A stretch of 64,000 nucleotides of DNA. Source: Phymatolithon calcareum (Eukaryota > Rhodophyta > Florideophyceae > Hapalidiales). This document shows positions 10,623-23,000 of the stretch, piece after piece (the first letter of the stretch is position 1; every line of letters begins with the position of its first letter). Both the position numbers and the translations under genes were made by a program. The notes below the pieces were generated by a model. That model was not told the origin of the DNA, ran no database searches, and saw only the letters and a program-made list of their open reading frames with translations. The stretch covers positions 1,984,001 to 2,048,000 of the forward strand of contig OZ345359.1 of NCBI GenBank assembly GCA_977006965.1. Direction: 5' to 3'.

Positions 10623-11465
10623 TGTGCGTGAAAATGCTGCGTTTTATTGTTCCACTGGAGATTGTGCGCATGGCACTTTCAGCACCACGAGTGCGCGAAG
10701 AGAAAGTACTGCGATTTCTTCACCTCGGTCTCTTACAATCCAGAAATTATTATGACAAAAATGATTTTAATTTTCAAAAATTTGAAACCTCAATGTAAAA
10801 ATCTTAGAAATCGATCGACCAACTATCGATACAGAACACATGTGCAACGTTACCGTTGGGGCGACGTGGCAGGGCCGTTCGATATCATAGTTTGATACCT
10901 ATCGTTTTTCAAAGTCGATGCGATCAATAATAATGTTGCAAAACAATATCAGATACGATATATCGTATCGATAACCATATCGCCTCGATAAGAAAAAGCT
11001 ACAATATTCTGGATACGATGATATCATCGTATCTAGAATATCGTTGTATAACGAGTTTGCATCAAAAAATTGAAAATAAGGCGAAGATTTGGACAGTTGG
11101 CACCTTGAAACCCGATTTTTTTGAACATTTTTAAAATTTATGGCCCAAAATCTATGAGCTTTGCTGTCCCAGCACACGTTGCACATGCTGGCGAATGCAG
11201 TATGCTCAAATAGCTCCTACTCTGAGTATGAGCGTGTCCCGTTGACAAGAGGCATTCTAGAGGGTTTCATGAAATGTCCCAAAAATGAAACGATCGAGGG
11301 CAAGGATTTTATGTACGGAGACCTAACGCCCAAAATTTGAAAATCAAAAAGTGCTCAAGTAACACAACCTCTCACAGCACTTCTACATAAACCGCGTCCG
11401 GTCGAACACACACTTTGGTCGCCCGTTTCGGGCGCGACAGCTGACAACAGCTCGTGCTTCTTAAA
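10623..11465. other. AT-rich intergenic region with palindrome cluster
   Basis: No gene. A run of GATA/TATC-rich palindromes occupies about 10880-11045 (separate entry). The remainder contains the 5' flank of the nuclear-membrane protein gene at 11466. Confidence 0.5.
10952..11041. repeat. Cluster of perfect and near-perfect palindromes
   Basis: An 18-bp perfect palindrome at 10952-10969 (core ATACGATATATCGTAT) lies about 34 bp from a larger one at 11004-11041. The larger palindrome has a perfect 22-bp centre around GATGATATCATC and one mismatched pair further out. Both share the half-site GATACGAT. The outer flanks are also loosely inverted (TGCAAAAC...GTTTGCA), so this may be a small fold-back element or a cluster of binding sites. 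Confidence 0.7.
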
Positions 11466-14162
11466 ATGGAGTCAATCGAAGAGATCCAGGATATGCGCGT
11501 ATCGGAACTGAAAGACTTCTTACGTCGTAACGATGTGAATCTCGCCTCAATTGTACGCAGTGACGGCGGTGACGGCCCGCCGCGTAAAAGCGACCTTCTC
11601 GGTGCAGCTTTGCTCGTCCGCTCGGACTACGACAACCCACAGGCCAGTGGGCCTACGAGTCCGAAGAATCCACGCAATATTTTCCAATCGGGCTACTCCC
11701 CACAATCCGCGCGCGCTCTGCCCGTTGAAGAAACGGGTGAAAAAAGAACGTCGCCCCGCCGTCGCGCCAGTGACGTGAGTACGAATGCTGATATGAATTC
11801 CGCGCGTAAACGGACAACGGCGCGAACGTCTGAGGTCGCCGATGACACTGTTGCCAAACAAAAGAAACTTAAACCGCGCCGCCGTTCCTCGGGCTGGATC
11901 AACCCGGCGTTCAATCCGAAGCTCACGCCGAAATCTACCGCTACAGCAAAGACTGCTGCAGCGCGAAAGCCGGCGACACCGGGAAGAGCTTTGCGCGTGG
12001 CGGAAGAGGATGATGTGGTGGAGGTCCCGTACGGCGACTTTGGCGACGTGGGCGACCAGGTCATTGCGAGCGACTATGACTCTTCTGGAAGCGCGCCTTC
12101 TGGCGGGGAGAGCGATGGCGGGTCTGTGATTGACACTGATGACGATGAAGGTAACTCGAATAAGTTCAAGTCTATGAAAGTCTATGAGATTCGTTCCTGG
12201 CTCAATGAGCATGATGTCACTTTCAACCATCGCTCTAAAAAGGCCGAATTGATCAGTCTTGCTACCGCACATGCGCTATATCTTGAGAACATGGCATCGG
12301 CTGCGAAAGAGCAGCCTAAGCCGAAAACGTCTCCTGGCGAACCTGACGACGACGAGACCACTGCGTTTGTAGAAGATGAGGTTGAGAAAGCCGTCTCGAA
12401 GCCTGTGACGAGGGAAAAGCGGCGGAATCCGTCACGAAAGTCTACGGAGGTCGTCAAAGCGGTTGAGAACCCGAACAAATCTGATGTGGGCGTGGCGCAT
12501 GCGAAAGAAAACCAACCGTATCGCCGCACTCGTTCCCGAGTGATCGCCGCCCCTCTGCCTGATGATGACAAAGATTCTGAAGTGGAAAAGGCAACGGAGG
12601 ACGAAATTGTACCGGTTGTGAAACCAAGACGGGTTAAAAGACATCATTCCCGGAAGGAGCGTCCGGTTAAAAAAGCTGCTTGGTCTGCCTTTCGTCTTCC
12701 TTCAGTAACAATGCCGACAATTTCCATAACGCGAAGGGGAATGACTGTGTTTGTTGCTACCCTCCTTGCCGCGTTAGTGTTTGTGTCGCTTGCAAATATA
12801 TGGGTGAAGTCAAATTGGCCGTTCTGTGATACTGGTGCTGAACAAGGTTAGTTATTCATTTCCTTTAATAATTTGTTCCTCTGGCTCTGTGTGAATGTTT
12901 GAGGGGAAGTTGAGAATGTGATTTATTGAGCGATGCCGGCCACATCCCCGCCCACTATTTATCCCCTCGCTATGAATATATTTTCAAGGGCGACAAAGGG
13001 AAGGTTCGATCTGCACAATACGTGACATGATCAAACTAACCGTGTCGTCTTGTTTTGTTTTTCCGTGTTAACCATCTTTATCTTTTTTCATTTTCCTGTT
13101 TTCCGTACAGGTATCATGGCTGATGGTTCAGAATGCCATCCCTGCCCCAGTAATGGTATTTGCGAGAATGGCAAGCTGACCTGCTTAGAAGGCTTCTTCC
13201 AAAGTGGACACCGCTGCCTTGAGGACGAAGAAGTGAGCCGGTACGCAGATCATCTGGAGCGAAAAATCGTGAGGTTACTCACGTGGGTCAAAGGAAAGTA
13301 TCAATGCGGTGAGAGATCGTCACCAGGTCTTTCTGAAGCCCAAATTCGGGAATCCGTCGATCCGAGACCAAAGGATGACGTCAAGACCAGGCGTAAACCT
13401 CGCAAGCTAAAGTTCGACCCGTCCAAATTTGATGCTGCGTTCAAACTTGCCATGGAATCGCTACGTTCCAACGTCGACGATGACGTCGACCACAACGTGC
13501 TCTTGCGCACATATGAGACTCGGGAAGGAAAGCGGTCAATCAAGTGCATTTGTCGTCAGTTTCTGTGGCAGCACATCGGATATGTGCTTTTGATTGCAGC
13601 TCTATTTGTGGTCATAGCCCGCTGGAGAATCAAGCGCTATTTCCGGAAGCGCGAGGAAGCTCGAGTTGAGGAATTGTACGAGGCGGCACTGGAGGTGCTT
13701 CGCGAGGTGCGCGTCAACTTTGTTGAAGACGATAAGGGTGATGCATTTATGATTGATACGCAGCTCCGAGAGGACTTGCTTGGTCGTACGACGAACGAAA
13801 AGGTGAAATTGTGGGTCAAGGTTGAAAACCTACTGCGTGCTGATAGTCGCGTGTTACGCTCCGGACCGCGCAGTATCAAGGGTATGCCATGCTACGTGTA
13901 CGAATGGAGGGGAAACCTCCGCAGACCGAGCTTGGGCAGTGCTGGACGAGACGGGTTTAGGGGTTTCAGTGGACCTGATACTGAGAGTAGACGGCGGCTG
14001 AGCTTTGGCAGTGCATCTAGAAGACATAGTGGGGGGTACGAGTCTTCGCCTGTTGGGGGTACGGCTGGGTCTCCGTTGGGAAGACGACCATCTTTTTCTC
14101 CAACTACCCATACAGTATCGCCTGGATATCGAAACATGCTCAACTTTTGGAGTCGAAAATGA
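11466..14162 (+). CDS. Heh/Src1/MAN1-type inner nuclear membrane protein
   Basis: 810-aa protein in two exons, 11466-12846 and 13111-14162. The 264-nt intron (GTTAGT...GTACAG) joins ...GAEQ/GIMADGSEC in frame. Order: N-terminal helix-extension-helix fold (about 1-45, MRVSELKDFLRRNDVNLASI); a long Ser/Lys-rich linker; a second HeH/SAP-like segment (about 236-272, MKVYEIRSWLNEHDV with Lys-rich end); a basic NLS-like patch (RVKRHHSRKERPVKK); TM1 (about 425-447); a lumenal domain opening with an EGF-like Cys pattern (C..CPSNGICENGKLTCLEGFF) typical of the Man1-Src1p-C-terminal domain; TM2 (about 614-635); and a C-terminal domain of the winged-helix type plus a Ser/Arg-rich tail. Family members tether chromatin to the inner nuclear membrane and help nuclear pore assembly and ESCRT surveillance. 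Confidence 0.88.
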
Positions 14163-14524
14163 GCGAGCGGTGAGGCTCTCTCCGCATGGCGGGCGAGTAC
14201 GATGAGTGGCTCTGTCGTGACATTTGGTCGCATGCTTTATTGTTTTGTCCGTTTCCAGCCATTTGCTGCCGAATCCATAACTTTTGCGACAGAGAAGAGC
14301 AAGCTTCACAAATGAATAAAATTCAATAACACCCAATACTGAATAACTAAGCAGTGACTTTGTTTTGAGTTATGGGGAACACAATTGAAGAAGCACCTCA
14401 GCTTCGGGAAGGAAATATCTCTTTATGTCAAACCCAAACCTTAAAACCCTTCCAGTAGACACTACGACAATAGAGACGGACACATTTAAACAGACGATAC
14501 CGATCGCGAGAAAATACGACAAAG

Positions 14525-15040
14525 TCAGGACTCTTTTAAGTTGTGCTTCAAAAATTTATCCAATTCTGCAGAAGAGTCTTCAGTTTTTAGCGGTGCGGCG
14601 AAGCCGATTGGCGCGTTGAAGTAAGACCGCCTAATAATCGGGGGACCAGGGTGTACGTCATGGTTAGAATACTTGTCCACACGCTCTTTGATGGACGCGA
14701 AAGTTTCATCAAGAGCCAAGAATTCTCCCTGCCATCGCAGGTTGAGCCATCTTCCCATCATTAAGGAGCTCGACAAGAGCGACAACCATTTCACGTGGAT
14801 CGACGAAGGCATCCTCGCTCGTTAACTCCTCTAGCGCTCCACGGCAGTTTGGACTCGCCCCGTGTTCGGTTAATGGGGCGAGCACACGCGACTCTACCAC
14901 ACGGAATTGCTCCAGATGGCAGGTGAGACGCTTCGAATTCTGAAACGGGCTCGTTCGGAATCCTGACAAACAGCCTGTCTGGGAGCATTTCGCGGGGGTC
15001 AGGATCCACGTTGGCTATCTTCTGCGACGTCTGTGCGCCA
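14525..15040 (-). pseudogene. Frameshifted remnant of an unidentified gene
   Basis: Three overlapping minus-strand frames read as one protein in succession: DPREMLPDRLFVRIPN (from about 15000), then LEELTSEDAFVDPREM (to about 14750), then GEFLALDETFASIKERVDK through TAA at 14525. Each switch needs a frameshift, with no good splice pair. This suggests decay rather than introns, but sequence error is possible. No family is recognised. Confidence 0.3.
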
Positions 15041-15768
15041 CGAGGGCCAAATCAGATACAACCGGCTGCGCGTCACGCGGGACCCCGTGATGTGCTAGCC
15101 CTCGGTGGCCAAATCGATTTTACGCGAACTTTCGACACGTCGGAGCGTGCTGCCCATGAGCGGAAAGTGGAACGAGATTCAATCTGCTCTGCATAATACA
15201 GTACAGTACGAAAAATGGATCCACATGCCATGATGCAATCCATTGGTCTTGTGCAGAGTGGCTCCTACTTGAGGAGTGGCCTCGGCACGACGAGACGGCA
15301 TTGCCGTATGAATTTGTTCCATCCGACGACTCTTGTCCTCTGTCCCAAAAAATAATTCTTCTTGCTACAGGCAGCAGAGAACAGCACACCGACGATGTGT
15401 TCATACACTAATACAGTATCGGCAACCGATTATGTGCGCAATAGCTTGTGCAGTATATCCGGCACAGTCTCAGCTCCATACATGTTTTAGAATCTGAAAG
15501 GCCCCGATTCAAGTAACATGAAGCTCAAGATGGGCTTCGGGTATTGATAGTACAATAACGGAAAGAAAAAACTCCCTGAACTTTTTCACTTTTAGGGCCC
15601 AACTAAGGGGTGAAATCCAGATCGGTAGGCACATATTACGGGGTGAATGGGAGGTGGTGAGGAAAAGTACGACATCTACAATCGCCAGACTCGATCGGCT
15701 ACCAACACGGAAACAGAAATCGTTCGCTCCAGCGATAACTAAAAACTATGCACAGGCGACACTTTTGG
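15041..15768. other. Intergenic region, nothing recognised
   Basis: Short random ORFs only. It includes the 3' flank of the kinase gene. Confidence 0.5.
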
Positions 15769-17495
15769 TCAGTATTGTCGTTGGAGAAGTTCCGAATCAC
15801 GTCGAATGTTAAAGTTAACAAACGGATTTTCCGGGTTATTGTTGTCGTAATCCTCTCCTTCTGCTCCTTCTGGTGGCTCCTGTGGCATTTGATACTGTGA
15901 CAAATCCCGTCGCGGGTCGCCGAGTCTTGGAATGATAGGCGGTGTTTCATTCTGCACAGTGAAAAACATAAACAACGTTAGGAAATATGAAATAAAGGAT
16001 GCATCGCACAAACGCATCAAGATGGTAAACATACCCGAATAAGAGCAAAGTTGAAGTCCTTAAACCAGCGACTAGATTTGATATCAGAAGCACCGTTTTC
16101 AGAGCCAAGACGCTTCTCTGGTTCCCTTCGCAAAAGCTTGCGAACAAGGCTCTTACAATCAGCGGACACTGCAACATCGTCTGGCCACTTGAGCTGATTG
16201 TTCACAATTTTATGAAACGTTTCATCAGCCACGTTGCCTTTGAACGGAGTTGTGCCTGTGAGCATCTCAAAAATAAGAATCCCAAGAGTCCACCAATCCA
16301 CAGCTGAACTTTGACTCACACCGTTCACCACCTCAGGAGCAATATATTCCTCCGTCCCGACAAACGAGTTTGTTCTGTACGGCAAAACCGGCTCTGAGTT
16401 GACAATCGCCAAATTATTCAAGCTCGAACTATTTCGCTTCATCGAAAGAGCCTTCCGCAATTTGTCAGACACAGATAGGGACTGTTGAATAACGCGGGGT
16501 GCAACAGGATGTGCTTGTTTGGACAGATCGAAATCGGTGAGTGAAATATGTCCATTTTCGCGCATGAGAATGTTCTCAGGTTTAAGATCGCGGTAAATAA
16601 AACCCATGTGATGCAAATACTCCAAAGCCAAGATAACTTCAGCCGCATAAAACCTGACAGCCATCTCTTTGAGTCTCCTTTTCGGTTGCTTTTGCAACAC
16701 CTTGAAAAACTCACCTCCAGCACAATACTCCATGACAAAACACAAATGAAGATTAGTCTGAAACGAGGCATACATAGTAACAATGAACGGATGATTTGCA
16801 GTAGCAAGAATCTCACGTTCCGTCATGACGCGCTTCACCTTATTGCGTTGAATCATCTCATCCTTCGTGAGCACCTTCATAGCATATAGCCGATCAGTGT
16901 TACGCAACTGAACAAGAAACACCTGGCCAATACCCCCCCGGCCAAGCAATTTCAGCTTGAGAAAATGTTGCGGTCCCACTTGTCGCTCCTTCACGGGAAA
17001 CACATCCGAATATGGTACGCTTGCACGTGCAACCACCTCGTTTCTAGGGTCCGGGAAGGAGCCCTGTGTTGGCATACTGCGCGCAGTAGACACAGTCGGT
17101 TGATTCCGTTGCACGTCACGCGTTTGTGAACTTCCAGGAACGGAGGTGACGCGTCCAACTGTGGGCTCACTATGTACGGCGTCAAGAGCGAGACGTTCTA
17201 GTTGAGCTCGCTTCTCATCCTCCTCATCCGGAACCGATGAACTTGACGAATTCGTCACTCCAGGAACGTAATGCGCAGCGCCTGGCGGAAGTGATGTGAC
17301 AGGAGCGCGTGGAATGCCCGGTGGAAGTGGCGATGACGGTGCTGCGGTACGAAGTTCAGCCAAACGAGCCTCAAGTCCTAACGGGACTGCGGCGTTACGA
17401 AGACGACCGCGTTCGCTGTCATCATCGTCATCGAACATGGCACCGGCAATACGAGGCTCCGGTGGTGGTGGAGGCGGCAGCGGAGGCGGAGCCAT
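15769..17495 (-). CDS. AGC Ser/Thr kinase, NRC2/Fpk1/AGCVIII-like, two exons
   Basis: 547-aa kinase. Exon 1 is 17495-16035, an 83-nt intron (GTATGT...GTGCAG, 16034-15952) follows, and exon 2 is 15951-15769. The join restores FALIR/NETPPIIP, the start of the AGC C-tail. Residues 1 to about 185 are Pro/Ser/Asp-rich and probably disordered. The catalytic domain has the P-loop LLGRGGIGQV, Lys in YAMKVL, YRDLKPEN, and DFD in place of DFG followed by a roughly 60-residue insert before GTEEYIAPE. DFD plus this insert is the hallmark of plant AGCVIII kinases and fungal NRC2/Fpk1 relatives; fungal Fpk1 phosphorylates lipid flippases. The C-tail carries PFVNF, resembling a hydrophobic motif. No LOV domain is present, so it is not a phototropin. 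The substrate is not known from sequence. Confidence 0.9.
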
Positions 17496-17602
17496 AAACT
17501 TTCGCGAAATTGCGCTTTGCGCCGCGCTATGCGTGACAACGTCACTGTGGAAACAGTCAACGTGCTGTCAGCAGCGGTAACAGAGGGGGGTGAGTGCGCG
17601 TG

Positions 17603-17667
17603 GGCAGGCAGGCAGGCAGGCAGACAGAAGTGCGCAGCGCAGTCGGTCGGTCGGTCGGTCGGTCGGT
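17603..17667. repeat. Two adjacent tetranucleotide runs, (GGCA)n and (TCGG)n
   Basis: About six GGCA units at 17603-17626, then about six TCGG units at 17643-17667, within about 170 bp upstream of the kinase start. They probably lie in its promoter or 5' leader. Confidence 0.85.
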
Positions 17668-18373
17668 TGGTGGGAGTTGGAAGAGACAGGCAGTAGTGAT
17701 GATAGCGGACCACTGGAGAGGGGCGTGAAAAATAGGCATGGGCGGCCTCTCTGGAGGGCGAGCGAGAAGAGGGGAGGGAAAAAATAGAATCCACGCCAAA
17801 TGAATTACAGATTGTAATGGGGCAGTAAAATATGGAGTTTGAACTAAAGTGCGATCTGCTTCCACAGTCGCACCGTGGAATAGGTCCAGATACTACGTGG
17901 TATGTGCTATTTGATATACGCGTGATTTATGAGAGCTGCATTCGCACTGTAACTCTGAAACTGGGGTCCGACAGGGCAGATTCTGGGGGACCGGACCAGG
18001 TGGTCCAAAAGAGTGATTGTAATAAGACCGATGCCGCTCAGTTTTTTAGTTGAATTCAAGAGTGTGGGTGCAATTCCATCGTTAGGTCCCCTAGTACATG
18101 CTTACACTTGTCTCGCCGCCGCCGGCCCTCGGCTAGCTGGCTGGCCCATGCGACCAATTAGACAGGCCGAGTTGAGCATGAATAGAAGTGCAGCGGCGCC
18201 CCGCCTGCAGCATTGGTAGCAGTTAACCACAATTCGGAGGTTGTGGCCTTCCCCTGTATGTTCGTCCTTAGCGCCAGCGGCGCAAATGACACAGTGCGAG
18301 TGTGCTCGCCAATAAATGCGGTAATGCTACACTCTCTGCTACACTCTCTGCCCCGCGAGAGCGTTGACGAGGT

Positions 18374-18406
18374 GAGCTGAGCTGAGCTGAGTCGAGCTGA
18401 GCTGAG
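18374..18406. repeat. Pentanucleotide (GAGCT)n tract
   Basis: Six to seven copies of GAGCT with one interruption. Confidence 0.8.
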
Positions 18407-18766
18407 GTAATGTTACCCTTCGCTTTGTCCCTTCCGTAGAAGTGCAGTGCAGTGCAGTCTATTTTGTTCTCTCTAACGCGCATGCCGCCGCCGGGTTAAC
18501 TTTTCTGCTGGACACCCATCCTGACGGTAGCGTCGAAATTCAGTCAATATGTCGTGTCGTGTCGTAAAGTAGTCGTCCTGCAGCTTCCATCAATTGCAAA
18601 TATGCACGTCCTGTTGTAGCTCCCGCTGATGTCGAGCATATTGTCCACGACTCGCAATCTACCAATGACTCGTAAACTATGTGTACTCTGTAGGTACGTC
18701 TTTTCCCACGCAAAATACGGGGAAATTCCGCCGTCCGTTTTACCTCATCCGGAGAAACGCAGCCCC

Positions 18767-18836
18767 TCCCCCAACGTGCATCCCCCAACGAGCACCCCCC
18801 AACGTGCACCCCCCAACGTGCACCCCCCAACGTGCA
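18767..18836. repeat. 14-bp minisatellite, five units
   Basis: Five head-to-tail copies of a 14-bp unit, CCCCCCAACGTGCA with one or two variants. Strongly C-rich on the plus strand, with C6 runs every 14 bp. Confidence 0.9.
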
Positions 18837-19352
18837 CTACGTTCGGTTACACACCCTTCTCTCGTTCTAATTAGAACAACACAGGTACAGTAGGCAGGCA
18901 GACAGCTTGGTACAGTATTAGCGCGAATGCAAGAAAATTCGCTCCGACGCCCTGGACTTATGTCAGACTCTGTCCCGACGAAGCTACAAATTCGTACAGT
19001 ACACTAGGGTTTTCCTTAGCAAGTGTGTGAATGCCCCCGACTCCCTTCCTCGCCTCGCCTCGCCTTCCACATGGCGCACAACCCAACATAGAAAGGCGCT
19101 CGGTTACTAACGAGCGGGCGGGCTAGGTGCCAGGTACAAGTCCCGTCTCGAACGGCGTTTTGCTCGCCACCCAACGACAAAACGAGATATGTCGAGGAAG
19201 GTCAGCAGCGTGCACTGCAAACTGTTTTTGCCATACAAGCTACTGTTTATGTGGAAAAACAGTCGCCCCCCACGTAACTTCACAAATTTTCCTCTCCGCA
19301 GAAAAACCGCCTCTTTAAATCTCGTCTCGTCGCACAATACAGACAGACGGAC

Positions 19353-19369
19353 AGAGAGAGAGAGAGAGA
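19353..19369. repeat. (AG)n dinucleotide tract
   Basis: About eight AG units, followed 90 bp later by the CTTG/CCTG tract. Confidence 0.8.
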
Positions 19370-19460
19370 AGCGGTGACTAATACAGTACAAAGGATACAT
19401 GACGAAAAAACTCCGCTGCTGATCATTCTTACGCACCCCGATCTACATTATCCCTTCCTC

Positions 19461-19525
19461 CTTGCTTGCTTGCTTGCTTGCCTGCTTGCCTGCTTGCCTG
19501 CTTGCCTGCCTGCCTGCCTGTCTGT
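19461..19525. repeat. (CTTG/CCTG)n tetranucleotide tract
   Basis: Sixteen tetranucleotide units drifting from CTTG to CCTG to CTGT. A shorter TCTG run recurs at about 19785-19805. Confidence 0.85.
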
Positions 19526-20005
19526 CGGACAATTCGCCAGCTATACTTGCAATAGAACCGTAAACTACGACTTGCTGGTCACATAACCGAGAGCAGTACC
19601 AGCATCGAGTGTGAAATCTTGACAAGTACAATGCATGCATGCATTTTAATAGCATCCATTGCGCAATTATGCATTGGACAACAGCTCCAGTCTCCGGACT
19701 CTCCTCATCTGGAATGCTACCCGCAGACCTTCGTCCTGTTCTGTAAGTCTCCTCCCCACAGAGGGGACACCTTAATTAAGACAAGTCTGTCTGTCTGTTT
19801 GTCTGGTCTGGAAGACATCGTTCCCAGAACGTAGAGACAATACATGTTCGTTTGTGACCTCAAGTTGCACGCACGCCACAGTACGTACGTTTTGTATTCA
19901 ATCTCACCGCTGCAATCCGCATTTCCACGCACCGGGTGTTGTCCTGCAAACAAGAAATCAAAAAACTGAACCCGCCTGTTTATCCACACATGCAGTAAAG
20001 TACGG

Positions 20006-23000
20006 TTACAATATCTTCGTATCTCCCATCTTGCCCGTGCGAGCGCAGCACATGTCAACATACCGTTCAACTTCTATCTTGGCTCCAACACACAACCCAA
20101 CCCGTTCATCACATCCAGAAACAACTCGATCAAGCAATCGCTGCCCCGCGTCATCCACAGCCTTCCCTCCACCTGCCTCCACCAGATACCCAATTGGCAT
20201 AGCCTCATATAGCACCCTGAGTTTCGCTCGAGCCCTTTCAGAAACCGGACTCATAAAAACACCACCACCACGCTTGAAAATCTGCGTCACATCCGGCACA
20301 AGTCCCCCAGAATACCGTAGTGTATACCGTTCCCGCATGTAGTAATTCACGAGGCGAGCATATCCATCGTCATCCTGCGCCGCGCGTAAATTTGCAGGTG
20401 CGAAAACATGCACATCATCACTCAGCGCGTCGCATCTGTTCGACACACCCCACACTCCGTCCGCGCGCAGCGTCACTTCAACAGTCCCATTAAGCCCCGC
20501 AGCGGCGATCCAAAGAGTTGTTCGCGGGCCGTACACTGTGGCAGCGGCCGCGACGACGGCGGAACCTGACGCGCCATCCAGTCGACTACCTTCCCAGATT
20601 CCAAACTGCACGAGTAAACAGTCCAACGTGAATACGTGTATGTGTTTGTGTGAGTGTCAGCTTCCGCTGCACTGGAGGAGTGAAATTTATGGGATATTGG
20701 TTTGTAGTGTCATTACAGTCGGTTTGAACCGCCTTTCATGGTATGATGGTTTTTTTCGGACAGTGGGGGGACCTTTGAAGGTATGGCTCTGCTGGACATA
20801 AACCGCACAGTATAGTTTGCATTTAATTTTTTGAAAACGCTAGAGAGACGACGTACAAACCAGCTTACTGCTAGGTTTATGGTACTCGACTGGAGCATGT
20901 GGTAGAAAGACCAAACCACACCAGCTGGTGTCCACTTCGCACAGCAAGAACGACGAGAACGAAATTAACATGAAATTGGAACACTCTAGCGTAAAGTCAT
21001 TTCGATTTCAACGTGCTTATTACCATTTACCAGCTTGCGCGAGGGAAACCCGCAATAAATCTCTACGTCTCCCATTTGAACACTATGTTGCGGATCACAT
21101 GCAGTACGTACTAATTGCCGGATATGGCATAGTGCAGTTGTGCGAAGAGGAAGGGTTAGATTATGCTCTTACGGGAAGCAATGGAGCGCTATTGCACGAA
21201 TGCGTGTAAGATTTATGGAAGAACACCAGTAGTCATGAGCTCTGTGGGATAGCGACCTTGCAATCGTGTCCTAAAGATCATTCGACAAGAGGTTGTGAGC
21301 TCTCGGGTGCGCAGAACAAGCGCTGGAAAAAACGAACGGAGAAGACCAGGGATATCCTCGGGACGATTTCCACAGGACGGCCCCACTTTCATTCTCTCCC
21401 ATGTGATCGAAAAGTGGTCCTCAAGGGGAGGTAGGGAATTGAAGTCCGTTGTGTTGTGGACAGATGGCGTTTGAGCACCATGCGCTGTAGCCAGTGGGGG
21501 AATAATTGTGGATGTATCTCCAAACTTGAATTCGAATCCTGTTTCCCACGCATTATGTATCCATCCGGGCGGCCTTTGCTCCAGGAATGCAGAGTTGTAT
21601 GGACCAGGTACACGGCTATGACCAAGTAGTATTTTTCGGTCGTGGTCTGTCTCCACCTGGACTCCAAGTATCTGAACTGCGCGCAAAGCACGTGATGTAT
21701 CGCATCGTTCCTTGTATGCCCCTACATCTCTCGCATGAACGTCAATATTGAGCGCCTCGCAAATGTCCTTGTACGAATCGAAAAGAATTGCTAACCGAGA
21801 TGTTCTCGCAGCACTCGGATATGTTGTGTAGTATCTGGACGGTAGAAAGCGGCACGCAATTGACGGGCGACGCTTCAAATCTGCAACAATCATGCAGAAC
21901 TCCTGAAGACTGACATCGGAAGGCTGCGACTTAAGGACGACGTTGACGATACTGTTAAAAGCGCAAAGGCTCGGAGGTCTGTGTCCGAGCTCAGTGCTTC
22001 CAGTGCGGAGAATTGCGAGCGCCCGCGAACGGGCGAATAGTACACATCTTTGAACTGCTGCAGCGGTGTTCAAGGTAGAGCTTCTTAAGCTGTACGCAGC
22101 CATACGCTGATCCTCCATGTCTTGCCTCTGTGTTAGTCTTTCCATGCGGGCTGCAAGATCAGCGTGAGAACGACGTAGATCCTTGATATCCTCTGCAGTT
22201 TCACGCATGAAGCGAGGGGTGTTCGAATAAGGGCTAGATGGAAACTGTGGGGATGGCGGAAAGTCTCGCGGTGGGCGCGGTGCAATTCTCCGAGCATCGG
22301 GCATTTTGAACCGATGGTGCTTGCCTCTGGAGAGGCTATTTGATCAGGATATCGTCGGGGATGGGATGCACGGAGAGCGCTGGCGGGAAATCAAGTGCCC
22401 GTGGTGAAATACGTGGAGTTTCTCCTAAGTCAGCCTGATGGCCATGAATTTCCCTAGGGACAGACGTTGACGTTGCCGAAAGAGTGCATTCATGTATGAC
22501 TGCGGTCATACGCGGAGGCAGTCCTGGAGACAGCGTCGTATATACTGTCGGCAAATATTTTTAAAAATACGTACTACTCGACGATATAGCTTTTGATGAG
22601 AGTTGTAGCCATAGTGAATGGGTTATTTTCCAGGGATGAGGGTGCTTGGAAACCACCCCTCACGGGGGTTAGACTTTATTTCAAAGCTCAAGGATTAGAA
22701 TTTGATTAGCGATCGTCGTAGAGGAAAAATGTTCGAACAAGGATGGTTTCCACAATCTGCATATAAATGATGGAAGTATGAGGCGAAAGAGCGCTATAGC
22801 GATGCACGATTACGTATACGTATAATTACACGCCGAGCACGAGTTCGTTGATCACCAAATCTGTCAAACAACTAGCCAGGCTCGTGCGAAAGTGGTACAA
22901 GTCCAAGCACCAATATTTCGTCATGTCCCATGCGCATCGAAAGCGCAGAAGCCGTTTCAGGTTTCAAGTGCGGGATAAAGATGTTAACGACGATACTCGT

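Larger units (their letters stand above)
17496..20005. other. Gene-free stretch rich in simple repeats
   Basis: No gene was found. The stretch carries an unusual density of tetranucleotide and other short tandem repeats (listed separately) starting immediately upstream of the kinase and continuing almost to the 3' end of SBPase. Confidence 0.6.

Noticed and set aside
11547-12272. Minus-strand 241-codon ORF opposite the Heh protein
   Set aside because: Shadow frame; Arg-rich, no motif, and the plus-strand protein has clear domains.
17603-19525. CRISPR-like array
   Set aside because: These are simple tandem repeats of 2-14 bp without unique spacers, in a eukaryotic genome.
22848-22922. Upstream extension of the transposase frame
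   Set aside because: Starts at TTG; the first ATG in frame is at 22923.
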